From: JACRJW01 sp964359095
GTDB taxonomy: Bacteria > Patescibacteriota > Patescibacteriia > UBA9934 > GWF2-40-263
Direction: 5' to 3'
Assembly: GCA_964359095.1 (NCBI GenBank)
Contig: CAYHRJ010000033.1
Span: forward strand, 1-11,351
Length of the DNA: 11,351 nucleotides
Of the stretch, positions 1 through 5,409 are shown piece by piece (the first letter of the stretch is position 1; every line of letters begins with the position of its first letter). The notes under the pieces were generated by a model, which ran no database searches, was not told the DNA's origin, and saw only the letters and a program-made list of their open reading frames with translations. The position numbers were made by a program, and so were the translations under genes.

Positions 1-236
1 GGGCAGTGTCTCAGTCCCAGTGAGCCGGGCCACGCTCTCACGCCCGGTACCCGTCATAGCCTTGGTGAGCCATTACCTCACCAACTAGCTGATAGGACAT
101 AGGCCGCTCTTCAGGCGGCAAGCCTTTCATCCCAACGTTGACCGTTGGGACAATATCGTGTGTTAGCCATCGTTTCCAATGGTTGTTCACGACCTGAAGG
201 TACGTTACCAATGTGTTCCGCTCCCGTTTGCCACTA

Positions 237-268
237 GCAGAAGTCGGAGATCAGATGTCGGAAGTCGG
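237..268. repeat. Left inverted repeat of the 16S insertion
   Basis: This 32-nt block matches the reverse complement of 647-678 at 27 of 32 positions, including uninterrupted runs AGTCGGAG and GAAGTCGG. In the transcript the two would pair and extend helix 6. The last codons and stop of the encoded protein lie inside it. Confidence 0.85.
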
Positions 269-628
269 TTTGGGAAAGACATTCCATTTCTCTCGAAGTC
301 GGTAGATTTGTTTACCGACAACAGTGTATTCATCGATGAGGTTTCGACCAGCGACTTGGTCAAGTAATTCGATGTTGATTGCATCTTCGATGTGACTCTT
401 TGTCTCGTTACAAGAACCAAGAGCTCTTGTCAGATACATTTTGAATTCCGCGGGACTTCGTGAAAAACCTTCCGCGATATTTGCATGTATGCTGTTTGCT
501 GATCGACAAAGTTGGTCTTTGAGATGCCAACCGTGAGATGGGAATGTTTGTGTGAGTTTTACTATTTGAGGATACAGCCGCTTCGATCGTTGATAGGCGT
601 CTATCTGATCGAAATGTGAAATTGGCAT
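251..628 (-). CDS. Four helix bundle protein (S23/IVP family) encoded inside 16S
   Basis: A 125-residue protein on the same strand as the rRNA. It shows the family pattern: an N-terminal YQRSKRLYPQIVKLTQTFP helix, then a segment LCRSANSIHANIAEGFSR (about residues 41-58), where ANIAEG is the hallmark, then YLTRALGSCNETKSHI and a last helix ending in REKW. Length fits the family (about 115-130). Family members are encoded in rRNA intervening sequences and also as free-standing genes; they form four-helix bundles, and their function is not settled (RNA binding is often proposed). The ATG at 626-628 has no clear Shine-Dalgarno sequence. Expression may come from the rRNA transcript before excision. 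The stop lies in the left inverted repeat, so the reading frame fills the whole insertion. Confidence 0.9.
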   Translation of the reverse strand: MPISHFDQIDAYQRSKRLYPQIVKLTQTFPSHGWHLKDQLCRSANSIHANIAEGFSRSPAEFKMYLTRALGSCNETKSHIEDAINIELLDQVAGRNLIDEYTVVGKQIYRLREKWNVFPKPTSDI

Positions 629-646
629 ATGTTTTAGTATAACCCA

Positions 647-678
647 CCGACTTCTGATTTCTGAACTCCGACTACTGC
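647..678. repeat. Right inverted repeat of the 16S insertion
   Basis: Partner of 237-268 (27 of 32 positions complementary). Its outer end joins the conserved 16S sequence GCAAGTCGAACGG. A long duplex of this kind is the expected RNase III substrate for intervening-sequence excision. Confidence 0.85.
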
Positions 679-704
679 CCGTTCGACTTGCATGCCTTAG
701 ACAT

Positions 705-741
<37 letters not shown>

Positions 742-801
742 AATGATAATCTTGTGATGCTCCGGATGGGGCATAACAAGACTCTAATATTTTGTAGGAA
801 T

Positions 802-830
802 ACCCGCCTTCGCATAAAGCTTCGGCGGGT
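802..830. repeat. Palindromic repeat, rrn leader copy 1
   Basis: Arms ACCCGCC (802-808) and GGCGGGT (824-830) enclose TTCGCATAAAGCTTC. The plus strand closely resembles the minus-strand reading of the copy inside trmD (4820-4845): both have CCCGCC, TCGC, AAAGCTT and GGCGGG in order. Confidence 0.75.
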
Positions 831-858
831 CCGCCATAGCCCGTTAGGGCGACGGCGG
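831..858. repeat. Palindromic repeat, rrn leader copy 2
   Basis: Arms CCGCC and GGCGG. Read on the minus strand the 18-nt centre is GTCGCCCTAACGGGCTAT, which differs at three positions from the centre of the repeat at 5347-5376 (GTCGCTCTAGCGAGCTAT). It abuts copy 1 without spacer. Confidence 0.75.
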
Positions 859-869
859 ATACGTTGCAA

Positions 870-893
870 TCACACAATAGATAAGTTGTGTGA
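870..893. repeat. Hairpin in rrn leader
   Basis: TCACACAA and TTGTGTGA form a perfect 8-bp stem around an 8-nt loop. It may take part in pre-16S folding or processing; the 3' side of the operon is outside the window, so pairing across 16S cannot be tested. Confidence 0.55.
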
Positions 894-951
894 CGTAGTA
901 GATTTGGTTTGGTTCAGTTGTAAAGATCGCGCAAAGCCACATTTTAAAACC

Positions 952-974
952 CTCTTGAGCCATTGGCTCAGGAG
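952..974. repeat. Hairpin near rrn transcription start
   Basis: CTCTTGAGCCA (952-962) faces TGGCTCAGGAG (964-974), complementary except for one position, with a very tight loop. It would lie about 30-55 nt into the rRNA transcript. Confidence 0.5.
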
Positions 975-1012
975 AGCTTCACAGGAACCGTTCACTTGTA
1001 ACTTGCGGCCGC

Positions 1013-1041
1013 ATTGTAGGAAAACCCCACAATAGTGTCAA
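1013..1041 (-). promoter_or_regulatory. rrn promoter
   Basis: On the minus strand, TTGACA (1036-1041), a 17-nt spacer and TACAAT (1013-1018) give a near-consensus sigma70-type promoter reading towards 16S. The bases after the -10 (GCGGCCGC) form a GC-rich discriminator, a feature of stringently controlled rRNA promoters in well-studied bacteria. The predicted start is near 1006. Confidence 0.85.
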
Positions 1042-1123
1042 GGTCGGTTGGGGAGAGGCTGGGGACATTGACATTTCGTGTCTTTTTAAGTATCGAGACC
1101 TCTGCAAAAGTCCAAACGCCCCT

Positions 1124-1149
1124 GCCACGTCGGTCGCGACCGACGTGGC
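1124..1149. repeat. Perfect 26-bp palindrome, copy 1
   Basis: A fully self-complementary 26-bp sequence with arms GCCACGTCGGTCG and CGACCGACGTGGC. Its core differs by a single complementary base pair from the palindrome at 8059-8084. It lies between the divergent rrn and toxin promoters, three bases from the next repeat. Confidence 0.9.
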
Positions 1150-1152
1150 CTG

Positions 1153-1180
1153 CCAGCCGTCGCTGTGAAGCTATGTCTGG
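1153..1180. repeat. Palindromic repeat next to the 26-bp palindrome
   Basis: Arms CCAG and CTGG enclose a centre reading GTCGCTGTGAAGCTAT, close to the GTCGCTCTAGCGAGCTAT centre of other family members. It pairs with a CCACGTCG-type palindrome, the same two-module composition found at 8030-8084. Confidence 0.7.
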
Positions 1181-1243
1181 TCGCATCAACCCTCAGCCCT
1201 CAGCCCTGTTCCGATTCGTCGGGATGGAGTTTTAAAATTTCTC

Positions 1244-1272
1244 TTGACACCTAAGAGAAACGAGCGTATATT
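1244..1272 (+). promoter_or_regulatory. Promoter of the toxin-antitoxin operon
   Basis: TTGACA (1244-1249), a 17-nt spacer and TATATT (1267-1272): a near-consensus promoter whose start (about 1279) lies only about 14 nt before the toxin ATG. TCTCTT/AAGAGA flanks the -35 as a small inverted repeat. Confidence 0.85.
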
Positions 1273-1284
1273 CTAAACATATAC
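1266..1284. promoter_or_regulatory. Candidate antitoxin operator
   Basis: GTATAT and ATATAC form an inverted repeat around TCTAAAC, overlapping the -10 and the transcription start. Ribbon-helix-helix antitoxins usually repress their own operon by binding such sites; this assignment is inferred from position. Confidence 0.5.
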
Positions 1285-1292
1285 ACTCTCCT

Positions 1293-1589
1293 ATGGTCGC
1301 ACCGATTTTCCCTGCCATCGTCTTTGAATGGGATGATGCTAATCGAGAGAAAAACTACAAAAAACATAACGTGACTGTTGAGGAATGTGAGGCGGTTTTT
1401 TTCAACAAACCACTCACCATTTTCGACGATCTTCTCCACTCCAAAAGTGAGGAAAGATGGTATGCGATGGGAAGAACAAAGTCAGGGCGCCCATTAGCTG
1501 TGGTATTTACCATGCGGAAAGATCGTATCCGAATTATTTCAGCACGTGATATGGATAAATATGAACGCAACCTTTATGAAAAAACTTAA
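1293..1589 (+). CDS. brnT: BrnT-family toxin (RelE-like ribonuclease)
   Basis: A 98-residue protein of the BrnT/DUF497 family, RelE-fold ribonuclease toxins of type II toxin-antitoxin systems that cut RNA and stop growth. Visible family marks are FEWDDANREKNYKKHNVTVEE near residues 11-31, EERWYAMGRTKSGRPLAVVFT (about 53-73) and the C-terminal RIRIISARDMDKYERNLYE. The N-terminus is about nine residues longer than usual (MVAPIFPAI before VFEWD). No strong Shine-Dalgarno sequence precedes the ATG; the transcript leader is very short. The antitoxin gene overlaps its 3' end, the usual toxin-first order of BrnT operons. All core motifs are intact, so the toxin looks functional. Confidence 0.92.
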   Translation: MVAPIFPAIVFEWDDANREKNYKKHNVTVEECEAVFFNKPLTIFDDLLHSKSEERWYAMGRTKSGRPLAVVFTMRKDRIRIISARDMDKYERNLYEKT

Positions 1590-1830
1590 AAAGATTCCAA
1601 AATTTGTAAACGAGGACGCGGAACGAAATTTTTGGGCCAACCATAGTTTCGTCGATTACCTTGACTGGTCCAAGGCAAAGCATGCGATCTTTCCAAACTT
1701 GAAACCCACCACTGAGTCCATTTCGCTCAGGCTCCCGCTCAGCCTGCTGCATCGACTCAAAGTTGAGGCAAACAAGCGAGATGTACCGTATCAGTCTCTG
1801 ATTAAAGTTGTGCTAGACAAACATGTGTAG
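1561..1830 (+). CDS. CopG-type ribbon-helix-helix antitoxin
   Basis: The partner of the BrnT toxin, about 89 residues from the ATG at 1561; an ATG at 1576 (MKKLKKIPKF) fits the family's usual N-terminus equally well, and a GTG at 1546 is less likely. It belongs to the CopG-antitoxin group: KIPKFVNEDAERNFWANHS and DYLDWSKAKHAIFPNLKP form the toxin-contacting region, followed by the ribbon-helix-helix DNA-binding part SISLRLPLSLLHRLKVEANK and PYQSLIKVVL. It would neutralise the toxin and repress the operon through the inverted repeat at 1266-1284. It overlaps brnT by 29 nt, implying coupled translation. The classical BrnA family is different in sequence, so I give no symbol. Confidence 0.9.
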   Translation: MNATFMKKLKKIPKFVNEDAERNFWANHSFVDYLDWSKAKHAIFPNLKPTTESISLRLPLSLLHRLKVEANKRDVPYQSLIKVVLDKHV

Positions 1831-1903
1831 TCAACAATCAGTAATTGTGAAAGTTTGCGATTGACATCATTCAAGTCTCTATGCAGGTCGTGAAAAACTG
1901 GCA

Positions 1904-1936
1904 TACAATAGAAATTAGACCATGAAGATGGTCTAA
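1904..1936 (+). promoter_or_regulatory. Possible -10 box and leader hairpin before the small peptide gene
   Basis: TACAAT at 1904-1909 could be a -10 element, but no -35 lies at the right distance; a TTGACA at 1861-1866 is 37 nt upstream. Directly downstream TTAGACCA and TGGTCTAA (1915-1922 and 1929-1936) form a perfect 8-bp hairpin ahead of the ribosome binding site, a candidate operator or leader structure. Confidence 0.35.
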
Positions 1937-1959
1937 AAAGCCAAAAAGCGAGGTGATCC

Positions 1960-2130
1960 ATGCTTCTTTCGTTGATCCTCGATGGGTACTCCAGGAACGG
2001 GAACCGTCCGTCCGAACCCAAGACCGACTACACCGGAGTGGCAATCAAGCACCCGGCGAAGTCGCGACGCCAGCGTGGCTTCCGGAGCCTCGTCTGCGAC
2101 TGTGGGAGCAGCGGCTGCTGTAGCTACTGA
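1960..2130 (+). CDS. Small protein with cysteine-rich C-terminus, unrecognised
   Basis: A 56-residue reading frame. The ATG is preceded by GAGGTGATCC (1950-1959), ten bases fully complementary to the usual 16S 3' tail with ideal spacing, one of the strongest ribosome binding sites in the window. The N-terminus MLLSLILDGY is hydrophobic but short, the middle is basic and polar (KHPAKSRRQRGFR) and the end is VCDCGSSGCCSY with four cysteines in nine residues. Codons favour C or G in third position, unlike the AT-rich gene downstream, which may mean different origin. A terminator follows 23 nt after the stop. I recognise no family; a metal-binding or secreted, processed peptide are possible readings, neither shown. 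Confidence 0.6.
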   Translation: MLLSLILDGYSRNGNRPSEPKTDYTGVAIKHPAKSRRQRGFRSLVCDCGSSGCCSY

Positions 2131-2153
2131 TCGCGTCGGGGCCTCCGAACTCG

Positions 2154-2186
2154 GCTGGGGATGTGCAAGATGTCCCCAGCTTTTTC
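2154..2186 (+). terminator. Intrinsic terminator after the small peptide gene
   Basis: GCTGGGGA (2154-2161) and TCCCCAGC (2173-2180) form a perfect 8-bp stem followed by TTTTTCT. It stands 32 nt before the next ATG, and no promoter is visible between, so the downstream gene may rely on read-through. Confidence 0.85.
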
Positions 2187-2217
2187 TAAATTCAAACGTT
2201 TAGAGGAGGAACAGAAT

Positions 2218-2835
2218 ATGCCCGAAGTGAAAATTCACTGGAATACGGAACTACAAGAATTAAAACGTGTCCTGCGCTATTTTAGTGAAATGGATTTTTA
2301 TAAAAAGAATAATTATCATCTTTCGCTACCGGAAAATGTAGGAGCTGATTCTTCAGAAGAGGACATAACGGAAGAGGTGTCGATTGAATATCATCCTGAG
2401 AAATTTGAAAGTAAGTTGCTCGAAATAACTTCGGATTAGAAAAGAATAGAAACGGATTTTTTTCAAAATGCCCAAAAAGTCTTACAGATTAATGCGTTGC
2501 AAGAGTATGAGTGCCTCATAACACAGTATGGGACTGGGGGTTCATATAATCCACCGAATCAAATCATCATGAACATCAGATCAAAACTTTTTGGGTTTTA
2601 TGCTATCGCGCACGAGCTCATTCACCTACTGGTTAATGATTTAATCGAACAGAACAACGTTGACCATTGGCACAAGGAAAGGTTGGTGGATCATTACTTT
2701 TCAAAAATACTACACGTTGACAGGTATCAAAATATTCCAGATTTTATTGATACGAAAACTGTTGATGTAGCTTTTGAAACCTTTTCGTTGCAAGGCGCTA
2801 GGCGTGTAATTTTAGAACTACAAAAAGAAAAGTGA
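2218..2835 (+). pseudogene. HExxH metallopeptidase-like gene with in-frame TAG
   Basis: A strong Shine-Dalgarno sequence (GAGGAGGAACAG) precedes the ATG at 2218. The frame stops at TAG (2437-2439) after 73 residues and continues open in the same frame for 132 more codons to TGA at 2833-2835. The second part contains IAHELIHLLV, an HExxH zinc-binding motif, followed by an acidic and aromatic stretch (WHKERLVDHYF) that could supply a third ligand. The first part is acidic with ITEEVSIEYHPE. Together they would form a protein of about 205 residues. No start with a ribosome binding site is visible just after the TAG (next ATG-like starts lie within conserved sequence), so the peptidase part is probably not made unless the TAG is read through. 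The general class is a zincin peptidase; I do not recognise the exact family. Confidence 0.7.
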
Positions 2836-2883
2836 GGGCTTGGGTAGGAGAGAGGATCATCTTGCATTGGACAAGACTGCCGG

Positions 2884-2912
2884 TTGACATCCCATCCAGT
2901 TTTTTATAGCCT
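2884..2912 (+). promoter_or_regulatory. Possible khpA promoter
   Basis: TTGACA (2884-2889) with TAGCCT 17 nt downstream (2907-2912), or TATAGC at 15 nt. The -35 is perfect and the -10 weak. A start near 2919 would give a leader of about 100 nt before the chosen khpA ATG. Confidence 0.4.
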
Positions 2913-3016
2913 ATGGGTGTTCCTCCCGCGTGTCTTTAGGTGGCGCCATGCTGCCGCGGTCGAGAGACAAGACGAGGGATGACATTTTTGAAACAGTAAT
3001 GAAGGTAGTAACAGCT

Positions 3017-3403
3017 ATGGCTGACAAACTTTTCGACCAGGAGTTCGTTGAATATATTGTTCGCGCGATCGTCAATCATCCAGATGACGTTCGCACCGAG
3101 CGCATTGTCGACGAACGTGGTGTGCTCATCACTCTTCACATCAATCAAGAGGACATGGGTTACGTCATCGGTCGCCAGGGTCAGACCGCTCGCGCGGTTC
3201 GCACATTGCTCAAGATCGTTGGCGCCAAAGAAAATGCACGCGTCAACTTGAAGATCTACGAGCCAGAAGGTTCCCGCCGCCCACGTCGCGAAGACAGTGG
3301 TGATCGCCCCGCTGGGAGTGATCGCCCTGCCTACAGTGACCGTGGCCCCTCGGATTCCTTCAGCGGATCCACCGACTCGTCTGTAGATGATCTGGGGATC
3401 TAA
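3017..3403 (+). CDS. khpA: KhpA-like KH-domain RNA-binding protein
   Basis: A 128-residue protein. Residues 8-81 match KhpA: QEFVEYIVRAIVNHPDDV, then the KH core with VIGRQGQTARAVRTLL, in which GRQG (52-55) is the RNA-gripping GxxG loop. KhpA is a small cytoplasmic RNA chaperone, often encoded beside rpsP and trmD and working with KhpB. Unlike the usual 75-85-residue KhpA this one has a 45-residue hydrophilic tail rich in Arg, Asp, Gly, Pro and Ser (repeated SDRP-like units), probably disordered and perhaps adding RNA contacts. The chosen ATG follows AAGGTAG with good spacing and starts at the family's usual N-terminus; the frame is open upstream to 2930 but that part has no family resemblance. 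Confidence 0.9.
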   Translation: MADKLFDQEFVEYIVRAIVNHPDDVRTERIVDERGVLITLHINQEDMGYVIGRQGQTARAVRTLLKIVGAKENARVNLKIYEPEGSRRPRREDSGDRPAGSDRPAYSDRGPSDSFSGSTDSSVDDLGI

Positions 3404-3420
3404 ACCTAGAAAGAAATTTA

Positions 3421-3453
3421 AAAACCGACTATCCTAGAGATAGTCGGTTTTTA
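3421..3453 (+). terminator. Terminator between khpA and pyrD
   Basis: AAAACCGACTAT and ATAGTCGGTTTT make a perfect 12-bp stem around CCTAGAG, with a T-tract that runs directly into the pyrD ATG. It is a strong terminator for khpA. It would also stand immediately before pyrD in any read-through transcript. Confidence 0.9.
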
Positions 3454-4565
3454 TGTTTGCAACCAACCTCCAACGCTGGGGATACCAGCACATTTTGAAA
3501 CCGCTTTTCTTCCGCTGTGATCCGGAATGGACCCACGACCGGATTTGCGCCATCGGGGAATGGCTCGGTCGTCGACGGTTCACGCGAAGTCTCACACAAA
3601 AAATGTGTGCGTTTTCGCATCCTGGATTGGAACAGGATATTGGAGGGATCCACTTTTCCAACCCAGTCGGCCTTACGGAGGGGTTCGACAAAAATGCCCA
3701 CCTTACACAGATCACACCGAGTGTCGGTTTTGGATATGAGATTGTTGGCTCTGTCACAGCAGATCCATGCGAAGGCAATGCCAAGCCTCGTTTATGGCGC
3801 CTTCCCAAATCAAAAGGGCTCGTCGTTTACTATGGCCTGAAAAATGATGGCGTGGGAGAGATCCGGTACAGGCTCTCTTCCAAAAAGTCTACGATTCCAC
3901 TTGGAGTCAGTATTGCCAAAACGAATTCTCGACATACGGTTGAGACACACGCAGGAATCGAGGACTATGTACGTGGATTCAGGGCGATGAAGGATCAGGG
4001 TGATTTTCATGTCATCAATATCAGTTGTCCTAACGCGTATGGAGGGGAGCCCTTTTCGGATGCAAAACGGTTAGAGCAACTGCTCACGGCCTTAGATACG
4101 GTTCACTCCAACAAACCTTTTTTTCTGAAGATTGCCGTCGACCTTACAACGGCTGAATTGGATACACTTATTTCCGTGATGGATCGTCATCGTGTGCAGG
4201 GCATGATCTTGTCGAATCTCACCAAGAAATATGATCGATCAGGAGTTGTTCAGGAGGAAATTCGAAACGGGATGAAAGGGGGAATCAGCGGTCGACCAAC
4301 ATTCGAGGCTTCCAATGCGCTCATTGCTCATGCCTACCTGCAGGCCGGGGATCGGTATGTCATTATTGGTGTCGGAGGGATATTTACGGCAAAAGATGCG
4401 TACGAGAAAATTCGACAAGGAGCTTCACTTGTCCAGTTGGCGACCGGAATGATTTTTGAAGGGCCACAGCTTATCGGCGAGATTAATCGCGGATTAGTTG
4501 ATCTCCTCCATCGCGATGGATTTGAGACGATCGCTCAGGCTGTTGGAAGTGCTCATCGAGAATGA
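3453..4565 (+). CDS. pyrD: Dihydroorotate dehydrogenase, class 2-like
   Basis: A 370-residue FMN enzyme oxidising dihydroorotate to orotate in pyrimidine synthesis. The class 2 (quinone-linked, membrane-associated) layout is clear: an N-terminal helical extension (ILKPLFFRCDPEWTHD, about 14-29), then GLTEGFDKNA (73-82), GNAKPRLWRLP, GLKNDG (128-133), NISCPN (189-194), SNLTKK, GISGRPT (277-283), IIGVGGIFTAKDA (304-316) and LVQLATGMIFEGP. The residue at the catalytic base position is Cys192 where typical class 2 enzymes have serine; cysteine is the class 1 residue. No Shine-Dalgarno sequence precedes the ATG, which abuts the khpA terminator hairpin; no later Met would keep the N-terminal extension. 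trmD starts one base after its stop, so the two are co-transcribed. Confidence 0.93.
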   Translation: MFATNLQRWGYQHILKPLFFRCDPEWTHDRICAIGEWLGRRRFTRSLTQKMCAFSHPGLEQDIGGIHFSNPVGLTEGFDKNAHLTQITPSVGFGYEIVGSVTADPCEGNAKPRLWRLPKSKGLVVYYGLKNDGVGEIRYRLSSKKSTIPLGVSIAKTNSRHTVETHAGIEDYVRGFRAMKDQGDFHVINISCPNAYGGEPFSDAKRLEQLLTALDTVHSNKPFFLKIAVDLTTAELDTLISVMDRHRVQGMILSNLTKKYDRSGVVQEEIRNGMKGGISGRPTFEASNALIAHAYLQAGDRYVIIGVGGIFTAKDAYEKIRQGASLVQLATGMIFEGPQLIGEINRGLVDLLHRDGFETIAQAVGSAHRE

Positions 4566-4566
4566 T

Positions 4567-5274
4567 ATGGCAAAAAAGAAAATACAATTTAATATCCTCA
4601 CTCTTTTTCCCGAGACGGTTGCACCTTATGTGCAGGCTTCTATTTTGGGTCGCGCGCAGAAAGCCAAACGCATCGATGTGCGAGCGCATCAACTGCGCGA
4701 TTGGGCGACGGACAAGCATCACAAAGTAGATGACACGCCTTATGGTGGAGGACCGGGGATGGTGATGAAAGTAGAGGTGTTTGAGAAAGCGGTGAAATCG
4801 GTAGGCGCAGGCTTCCCTGCCCGCCAAAGCTTTAGCGACGGCGGGAGCCTGCGTGGAAAGAAGAAAAAAGTCAGAGTGATTCTCACGTCAGCCTCTGGCA
4901 AAACTTTCACGCAAGTAGATGCTAAACGACTCGCGAAATACGATCAGCTGATTTTTTTGTGCGGGCGTTACGAAGGAGTTGATCATCGGGTTGAGGAACA
5001 CGTCGCAGATGAAGCGTTCTCGATCGGCAACTATGTGCTTACGGGTGGCGAGCTTCCTGCGCTTGTGATGATCGATGCGATCGCGCGGCTGGTGCCTGGA
5101 GTAATCGAAAAAGAATCTCTCGCTCGGGAGTCGCACAGTGAAGAAGGCTATCGCGAGCATCCGCAGTACACGAAACCTCCCGTGTATAAAAAATGGAAAG
5201 TACCAGAGGTGTTGCTCTCAGGTGATCACAAAAAAATTGAAGCGTGGCGGAGATCCCTCGACTCGTCGTCGTAA
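4567..5274 (+). CDS. trmD: tRNA (guanine-N1)-methyltransferase TrmD
   Basis: A 235-residue SPOUT methyltransferase making m1G37 in tRNAs with G36, which prevents +1 frameshifting. Recognisable parts are FNILTLFPE (8-16), ATDKHHKVDDTPYGGGPGMV (47-66), the knot segments LCGRYEGVDHRV (131-142) and SIGNYVLTGGELPALVMIDA (152-171) with Arg174, and the C-terminal EHPQYTKP and LLSGDHKKIEAWRR. The ATG at 4567 is one base after the pyrD stop; upstream in-frame ATGs lie inside pyrD. Residues 80-97 (GAGFPARQSFSDGGSLRG) have no counterpart in TrmD and are encoded by a palindromic repeat. At the place of the catalytic aspartate of E. coli TrmD (Asp169) an ungapped alignment from memory puts Ser189, next to Glu188. 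Confidence 0.95.
   Translation: MAKKKIQFNILTLFPETVAPYVQASILGRAQKAKRIDVRAHQLRDWATDKHHKVDDTPYGGGPGMVMKVEVFEKAVKSVGAGFPARQSFSDGGSLRGKKKKVRVILTSASGKTFTQVDAKRLAKYDQLIFLCGRYEGVDHRVEEHVADEAFSIGNYVLTGGELPALVMIDAIARLVPGVIEKESLARESHSEEGYREHPQYTKPPVYKKWKVPEVLLSGDHKKIEAWRRSLDSSS
4806..4853. repeat. Palindromic repeat inserted in frame in trmD
   Basis: Nested inverted repeats: outer arms CGCAGGCT (4806-4813) and AGCCTGCG (4846-4853), inner arms CCCGCC (4820-4825) and GGCGGG (4840-4845). The inner part, read on the minus strand, resembles the repeat at 802-830 in the rRNA leader. It keeps the reading frame and adds about 17 residues at a loop between two conserved TrmD segments. Confidence 0.85.
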
Positions 5275-5337
5275 ATTTCTCCTCGCTCAGGATGACACGT
5301 CTCTCCAGATGTAGTTCACATCATGGCGAGCCGTGTC

Positions 5338-5376
5338 AAAAGAAAACCCCCCGTCGCTCTAGCGAGCTATGGGGGG
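5338..5376 (-). terminator. Terminator built from a palindromic repeat
   Basis: CCCCCC (5347-5352) and GGGGGG (5371-5376) enclose GTCGCTCTAGCGAGCTAT, a member of the window's repeat family. On the minus strand the stem is followed by TTTTCTTTT, giving a terminator for the gene at 5410-5715. It may also help end the trmD transcript from the other side, although no T-tract follows in that direction. Confidence 0.8.
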
Positions 5377-5409
5377 CAAGTCGGCGGCCGTGATGGTCGC
5401 CGTTTGCGT

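Larger units (their letters stand above)
237..678 (-). other. Protein-coding intervening sequence within 16S helix 6
   Basis: A 442-nt block sits between conserved 16S segments. It replaces the tip of helix 6: the flanking rRNA reads GGGCAG on the 5' side and CTGCTAG on the 3' side, which can pair, and the inverted repeats at the block ends continue this stem for about 32 bp. The interior holds one open reading frame on the rRNA strand (251-628). This is the layout of rRNA intervening sequences known from 23S rRNA of Leptospira and Coxiella, which RNase III excises without religation. I see no LAGLIDADG or GIY-YIG endonuclease reading frame and no evident group I core, so I favour an IVS over a self-splicing intron. 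Whether the mature rRNA is fragmented cannot be told from DNA. Confidence 0.85.
748..1012 (-). other. rRNA operon leader
   Basis: A 265-nt stretch between the rrn promoter and the 16S 5' end, with no credible gene. In transcript order it holds a hairpin (952-974), a weak boxA-like GATCTTTACAA (about 922-932), a second hairpin (870-893), and two abutting GC-rich palindromic repeats (831-858 and 802-830). Hairpins and a boxA-type antitermination signal are usual in rRNA leaders; the palindromic repeats are not and belong to a dispersed family seen elsewhere in the window. Confidence 0.6.

Noticed and set aside
205..420. Other frames inside the 16S insertion
   Set aside because: They overlap the four-helix-bundle gene out of frame; only that gene shows family motifs.
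237..678. Group I intron with homing endonuclease
   Set aside because: No endonuclease motif and no recognisable group I core; the ends form a long inverted repeat as in intervening sequences.
802..858. CRISPR-like repeats
   Set aside because: The palindromes are dispersed, differ in sequence, and have no regular spacers; no cas genes are present.
1861..1866. TTGACA as -35 for the small peptide gene
   Set aside because: The only good -10 (1904-1909) is 37 nt away, far beyond a usable spacing.
1982..2203. Alternative 73-codon frame over the small peptide
   Set aside because: No ribosome binding site, runs through the terminator hairpin, and low-complexity Ala/Ser content looks like a GC-rich shadow.
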